A stretch of DNA of 55,540 nt. Origin: Shewanella sp. TC10. Lineage in GTDB: Bacteria; Pseudomonadota; Gammaproteobacteria; Enterobacterales; Shewanellaceae. The DNA is taken from contig NZ_VKHR01000006.1 in NCBI RefSeq assembly GCF_009663145.1, positions 316-55,855 of the forward strand. The letters are read 5' to 3'. Below are positions 51,693 to 55,540 of this stretch, one piece after another; the stretch's first letter is position 1, and every line of letters begins with the position of its first letter. A program made the translations under genes and the position numbers. The notes beneath the pieces are model-generated. The model had not been told where the DNA came from and searched no databases. It saw only the letters and a list, made by a program, of their open reading frames with translations.

Positions 51693-52322
51693 CTACACTT
51701 CATCTGGATTTTGAATAACACCATCGAGGCTACCTGATGGTCGAGTCATTTCGCTTGTTCCGATGATCAGGTTCGGCGATGTAATGTCTGCAGAAGGTAA
51801 GGGTGCAATACTAGCTTGTTCACCATATTTAGCACGAAGCTCATCAATCTTTCCAAAGTCCAGAGCTCTTTGGGTGCAACCTACAACACATAAAGGCTGC
51901 TTTCCTTCTTGAACACGTTCAAAACAACCATCACATTTGATCATGACTTTTCTGACAGGATCCAGTTGTGGTGCATCATAAGGGCAAGCACTGGCACAGC
52001 TACCACAACCGATACATAAATCAGTAGCTACATGAACGAAGCCATCTTCACGACGTTTATGCATTGCGCCTGTTGGACAAGCTTTTACACAGACTGGCTC
52101 ATCACAGTGATTGCAGCCGATAGACATATAGTATGTGAATACACTACATTCAACCGTACCGTTAGAGTTTTCAGAAAAAGCGCCACCGCCATATTCGTAT
52201 ACACGACGAGGCTTGACTCCAATTTCAGCATCAAATTTATCTTTACATGCTATGTGGCAAGCTTTACATCCATTACATTTACGGGTATCAAAGTAGAAGC
52301 CGTATTGGGTTAATTCAGACAT
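51693..52322 (-). CDS. dmsB: DMSO reductase iron-sulfur subunit
   Basis: A 209-residue ferredoxin-like subunit with four [4Fe-4S] clusters. Cysteine groups are in CNGCKACHIACK (residues 17-28), CNHCDEPVCVKACPTGAMHK, CIGCGSCASACPYDAPQ and CDGCFERV...LCVVGC. It passes electrons from the outer-membrane cytochrome to DmsA. AGGAG precedes the ATG. It is 10 bases after dmsA on the same strand, so co-translated. Confidence 0.93.
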   Translation of the reverse strand: MSELTQYGFYFDTRKCNGCKACHIACKDKFDAEIGVKPRRVYEYGGGAFSENSNGTVECSVFTYYMSIGCNHCDEPVCVKACPTGAMHKRREDGFVHVATDLCIGCGSCASACPYDAPQLDPVRKVMIKCDGCFERVQEGKQPLCVVGCTQRALDFGKIDELRAKYGEQASIAPLPSADITSPNLIIGTSEMTRPSGSLDGVIQNPDEV

Positions 52323-52332
52323 TGATTAGCTC

Positions 52333-54816
52333 CTATGCTTTAAAAATTCTTACACGGTTTGTATGCTGTGGGTTACCTTTAGCTATTGGACTTGGTCGAT
52401 ATGCGGTTAAGGTATTTACGCATCCACCGATATCAACTCCTGCTTCGGGATCGAACCATGCACCTTGAGGGATAGATGCAACGCCAGGCATAATTCGGTT
52501 ACTTAATCTCACCTGAATTTTGACTTGTCTTGCGAGGTTGCCATCCCGAGCTGGCGATTCAACGATGACCCAGTCACCGTCTGCATAGCCATTTGCATCT
52601 TGTGGGTTTACCCAAACTGCATCATGTACAGCTTCTCGCAGCCATTGCACGCTATGGAATGAAGAATGAGTTCGACCTTTAGTGTGATGACCAATTAACT
52701 GAAAAGGGTAGTCATCGCGAGTGTTTGGATCTTCAAAGCCTTCCCAAGTAACAATATAAGTTGGGATTGGAGTAATAAAATGACCATTAGGAACAACTGT
52801 TGGATCTAAAACATAATCTGGCTTTTCCCAGTTTTTGTTCATGAAATCGACTTTATTAGAAAACAGTTCTATTTTACCAGATGGGGTATTTACTTCGGCT
52901 TCAGCTGTATTTACATAGCTATATAATGCACAATCTCTTTCGCTAGATTCACTGAATGATTTGACAATACCCTGAGACTGAAAGTCTTTGTAAGTGGATG
53001 GAAATTGCGAACTCATCGGAGCAACTTTTTGCTGATAATAAGCTTCGAGTGTTTCATCTAAATCTGCTCTGCCTTGACGATATAGTTCACCGACACCCAT
53101 AGCATCAGCAATATCCGAACAAATATCATAAGCACAACGACTATCAAATAAAGGATCAACAGCTTTAGTTACTGGTGTAACTAGATTCATAGCACCTGCA
53201 CCATATGACTGGTTGGCGATATCATCTGTTTCTAACCATGTTGTTTCAGGCAATAAGTAATCGGCAAATTTCGCTGAAGGAGTCATATGGTTTTCACTGA
53301 CAACGATTAATTCACATAGAGTGTCGTCTTCAAGTAATTCAGCGGTACCAAAACAATCAGAATGTTGGTTGATTAATGTATTACTTGCAACGTTGATAAT
53401 CGCTTTAATATTTGCATCAAGCTTACCATCCACAGGGTTGGCATCATCATAGTCAGGTAGTATTACTCCATCTTTAAAAGCTGTCATCTCTTTGCCATTC
53501 CTGATTGCGTCAGGCCATGAGAATACAGATATTTTTGCCGTTTCTGCACTGCTTGTGCCTGTTAGACTTGCTAATCCAAATGTATACATTGAGATAGCTG
53601 AATTGGGTAAGCCTCCAGTAGAAGTGCCTCTTTTCCCAATGGCACCAACTAGCATACAAAGAGCTGCAATTGACCAGACATTATTCTCGCCATTAGCTTG
53701 GCGCTGAATTCCCCATCCACTTCCGATATAAGGAGCTTCTGCTGCGGCAAGTTCTTCTGCTATTTTCCTGATTTTTTCTGCAGGTACTCCACAAATTACC
53801 TCTGCCCACTCTGGCGTTTTAGCTTGCGAGTCAAGCTCACCGGTACCTAAAATGTAGGCCTCATAACTGCGCTCATAAGGTAAAGCTTCCAATCCTTTTT
53901 CTGGTAACGCAGGTTCATCGCGGAATCCATATACTTTGGTAGATAAGAAGGTTTCATCTATTAAACCCATAGTAATTAGGTGATATGCGATACCTGCACA
54001 TAAAGCTGCATCAGTTCCTGGGCGGCATGCATGATACTCAGTATCTTTACCCGCAAGAGTGTCACTGTAACGGCAGTCAACAATTACCGTTTTAAGGTTA
54101 TTTTTTTCTTTATAATAGGCATATTCAAAGCCCTCTCCAGACCCTGATTGACGCATTTCTAAAGGGTTGTAACCAAAAAAGAGGCAATAATCACTGTACT
54201 GAATTTCACTGATAGTTGAATTGGCTGAAGAGCCGTAAATAAGTGGAAATAGCTTCGCTATTTGTGCCGCACTATAGCTTCCGTAATAGCCTAAGTAACC
54301 GCCCATGAGATTAAGCATATGCTTCCATGAGTTACCACCATTGATATCGTAGTAAGCACCTGTTCCGTACATTGAATATACTGAGCGAGCACCATAAGAG
54401 TCATAAATACCTTTTAACTTTGCGCCAATCTCAGACGTCGCTTGCTCCCAGCTAATGCGCTCAAAGTTTCCTTCACCGCGCTTACCTACACGTTTCATCG
54501 GGTATTGAATGCGGTCAGGGTTATAAACACGTTTACGATTAGAGCGACCTCGCGCACAAGCACGAATCTGGTGATTTCCAAATTCGTCATCACCTTCGTC
54601 ATCTGTTTCAATACGGACAATTTTGCCATCGACTGAAAATACTTTTAATGGGCAATTTGAACCACAGTTACAAAGACAAGCAGACCAAGTCATTTGCTCA
54701 TCAACTGGGGTTTCTGGTGGGACTTCCACTGCATCTTTTGAACTAGTGTTACAGCCTGTGACTGTAGCTGCGCAACCCAATGCAGCACTCGCTTTTAAAA
54801 AACTTCTGCGTTCCAT
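52333..54816 (-). CDS. dmsA: DMSO reductase catalytic molybdopterin subunit, Tat-exported lipoprotein
   Basis: An 827-residue molybdopterin oxidoreductase. The N terminus is a Tat signal (RRSFLK at 3-8) ending in a lipobox-like VTGC (C22). The [4Fe-4S] site is SACLCNCGSNCPL with C47/C51/C55 and a fourth Cys in RACARGRS. Molybdopterin-binding parts are RVYNPDRIQYPMKR, YSMYGTGAYYD, and PSPIAKGNPQHTNRVRI at the end. In Shewanella the enzyme is anchored outside the cell and reduces DMSO as respiratory acceptor; the lipobox fits that. AGAGGAAA precedes the ATG. dmsB and dmsG follow, dmsF precedes. Confidence 0.93.
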   Translation of the reverse strand: MERRSFLKASAALGCAATVTGCNTSSKDAVEVPPETPVDEQMTWSACLCNCGSNCPLKVFSVDGKIVRIETDDEGDDEFGNHQIRACARGRSNRKRVYNPDRIQYPMKRVGKRGEGNFERISWEQATSEIGAKLKGIYDSYGARSVYSMYGTGAYYDINGGNSWKHMLNLMGGYLGYYGSYSAAQIAKLFPLIYGSSANSTISEIQYSDYCLFFGYNPLEMRQSGSGEGFEYAYYKEKNNLKTVIVDCRYSDTLAGKDTEYHACRPGTDAALCAGIAYHLITMGLIDETFLSTKVYGFRDEPALPEKGLEALPYERSYEAYILGTGELDSQAKTPEWAEVICGVPAEKIRKIAEELAAAEAPYIGSGWGIQRQANGENNVWSIAALCMLVGAIGKRGTSTGGLPNSAISMYTFGLASLTGTSSAETAKISVFSWPDAIRNGKEMTAFKDGVILPDYDDANPVDGKLDANIKAIINVASNTLINQHSDCFGTAELLEDDTLCELIVVSENHMTPSAKFADYLLPETTWLETDDIANQSYGAGAMNLVTPVTKAVDPLFDSRCAYDICSDIADAMGVGELYRQGRADLDETLEAYYQQKVAPMSSQFPSTYKDFQSQGIVKSFSESSERDCALYSYVNTAEAEVNTPSGKIELFSNKVDFMNKNWEKPDYVLDPTVVPNGHFITPIPTYIVTWEGFEDPNTRDDYPFQLIGHHTKGRTHSSFHSVQWLREAVHDAVWVNPQDANGYADGDWVIVESPARDGNLARQVKIQVRLSNRIMPGVASIPQGAWFDPEAGVDIGGCVNTLTAYRPSPIAKGNPQHTNRVRIFKA

Positions 54817-54862
54817 TACTATTTCCTCTTACTAAAATTTATTCAGCACGTTTGTAAAACGA

Positions 54863-55540
54863 CTACATCACATAGCTGAAATTCAGCATGATTTGATGGG
54901 CGTTATAATTGTGATTAAGCTCGCCCAGGGTAACCATGCCTGGCACTTCATCAGGGGTCATTTGAGCGTCATCGGTGTCGTAATAGCGTTCGTAGCGGTA
55001 AGTCAGCTTCAATGCCATGTCATCACTCAAGGCATAGTTAGCGTAAAGACTCGCGCTATGGTTATAGGAGTAGTAGTCGCCGTATGGGCTGGTACCCTCA
55101 GCAGTCATATAAGTGTCACTGCTTGAATTACTGAATAGGTAGTCGGCGCCAAGGGTGAGCTTGTCTTCCATTAGGCCGCCGTAGCTTACGCCTGCACCTA
55201 AGTTGATAAACTCATCTTCGATATCCGCGTACCAATCAGGGTCGCTGTAGCTTTGGCTGCCAGCTTGAGCTGAGTTAATCCACTGCTGACCTGCAAAACC
55301 GTAAGCCGAGAACTGCTTGGTGAGTTGCATATTAAGGTTAATGTCGTAGCTGTAATCTTCTGACTCAGTTAAGCCAATGACGGTATCGTCGTAATCGTCT
55401 TTAGCGTAACGACCTGTAAAGTCGATGCTTAACCAATCAAGCGGGGTGTGACTGACGCGCAGTTCAACTTCATTGCGCTCTCTATCTGCTAAGTAGTACT
55501 TGCGCATAAGCGAGTTGTCTTCACTTGAAGTCAGCTCTGT
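54863..55540 (-). CDS. dmsF: MtrB/PioB-type outer-membrane porin of the DMSO reductase system (partial)
   Basis: The frame is open to the window's right end; 225 C-terminal residues are seen, ending in LNFSYVM. The beta-strand pattern (VELRVSHTPLDWLSIDFTGRYA, excerpt WLSIDFTGRYAKDDYDD) and repeats of aromatic/Asp-rich turns match the MtrB/DmsF barrels that sheath a decaheme cytochrome across the outer membrane. The decaheme gene (dmsE) should lie upstream, outside the window. It ends 47 bases before dmsA, in the order F-A-B-G as in Shewanella. The C-terminal residue is Met, not the usual aromatic. Confidence 0.85.
   Translation of the reverse strand, partial: TELTSSEDNSLMRKYYLADRERNEVELRVSHTPLDWLSIDFTGRYAKDDYDDTVIGLTESEDYSYDINLNMQLTKQFSAYGFAGQQWINSAQAGSQSYSDPDWYADIEDEFINLGAGVSYGGLMEDKLTLGADYLFSNSSSDTYMTAEGTSPYGDYYSYNHSASLYANYALSDDMALKLTYRYERYYDTDDAQMTPDEVPGMVTLGELNHNYNAHQIMLNFSYVM

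Overview
The window looks like chromosomal DNA of a marine Shewanella or a close relative in the Alteromonadales. The evidence is a heme-uptake block in the Shewanella order (hugZ-hugX-hugA divergent from tonB-exbB-exbD-hmuTUV), an extracellular DMSO-reductase operon of the dmsEFABG type with an MtrB-like porin, many chemotaxis receptors and GGDEF proteins, and dispersed palindromic repeats. No rRNA, tRNA, CRISPR array, integrase or transposase gene was found. The assignment rests on gene order and protein resemblance only.

Layout. 1-135: tail of a membrane protein. 194-1616: glutathione transferase followed by a SigZ-like sigma factor, both with cysteine-rich tails. 1769-2541: TMEM165/GDT1 manganese exporter behind a yybP-ykoY manganese riboswitch. 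2690-4205: DmeF-type metal efflux pump and a MarR regulator behind a 45-bp dyad. 4400-7567: TPR-GGDEF protein and a D15/BamA-like barrel. 8230-12438: glucosylglycerate module (synthase, phosphatase, phosphorylase), interrupted by a palindromic MITE-like repeat. 12505-22817: lipoprotein, chemotaxis receptor, orphan ModA-like protein with a ModE-like site, PAS-GGDEF protein, small membrane proteins, a GNAT enzyme, an FMN reductase, a VOC protein and a LysR regulator.

22850-25945 is the accessory island. Two directly repeated, roughly 600-bp, hairpin-rich non-coding elements (R1, R2) bracket a two-gene cargo: a small protein of unknown function and a 404-residue protein ending in a DUF559/Vsr-like PD-(D/E)XK nuclease domain. 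A third, inverted, cargo-free element (R3) lies at 46846-47363. Corresponding hairpins in the three copies have different but still self-complementary stems, while the loops keep an [AG]TCCAT-like core. This is the most unusual signal in the window.

26065-41027 is iron and heme acquisition: hutW (with its own Fur box), a chemotaxis receptor, an ABC exporter flanked by palindromic repeats, hmuV-hmuU-hmuT, exbD-exbB-tonB, a Fur box, then hugA, hutX and hutZ. The receptor and TonB/ExbBD bring heme across the outer membrane, HmuTUV across the inner membrane, HutX carries it, and HutZ/HutW open the ring. 41264-46724 holds a RibD-like reductase, an ArsR-AraC regulator pair divergent from an ArsP-type permease with two shared operators, a LysR regulator, DUF2937 and a Prx5 peroxiredoxin. 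47402-55540 holds a chemotaxis receptor, flavohemoprotein hmp with FNR-like and NsrR-like sites, and the dmsG, dmsB, dmsA and partial dmsF genes.
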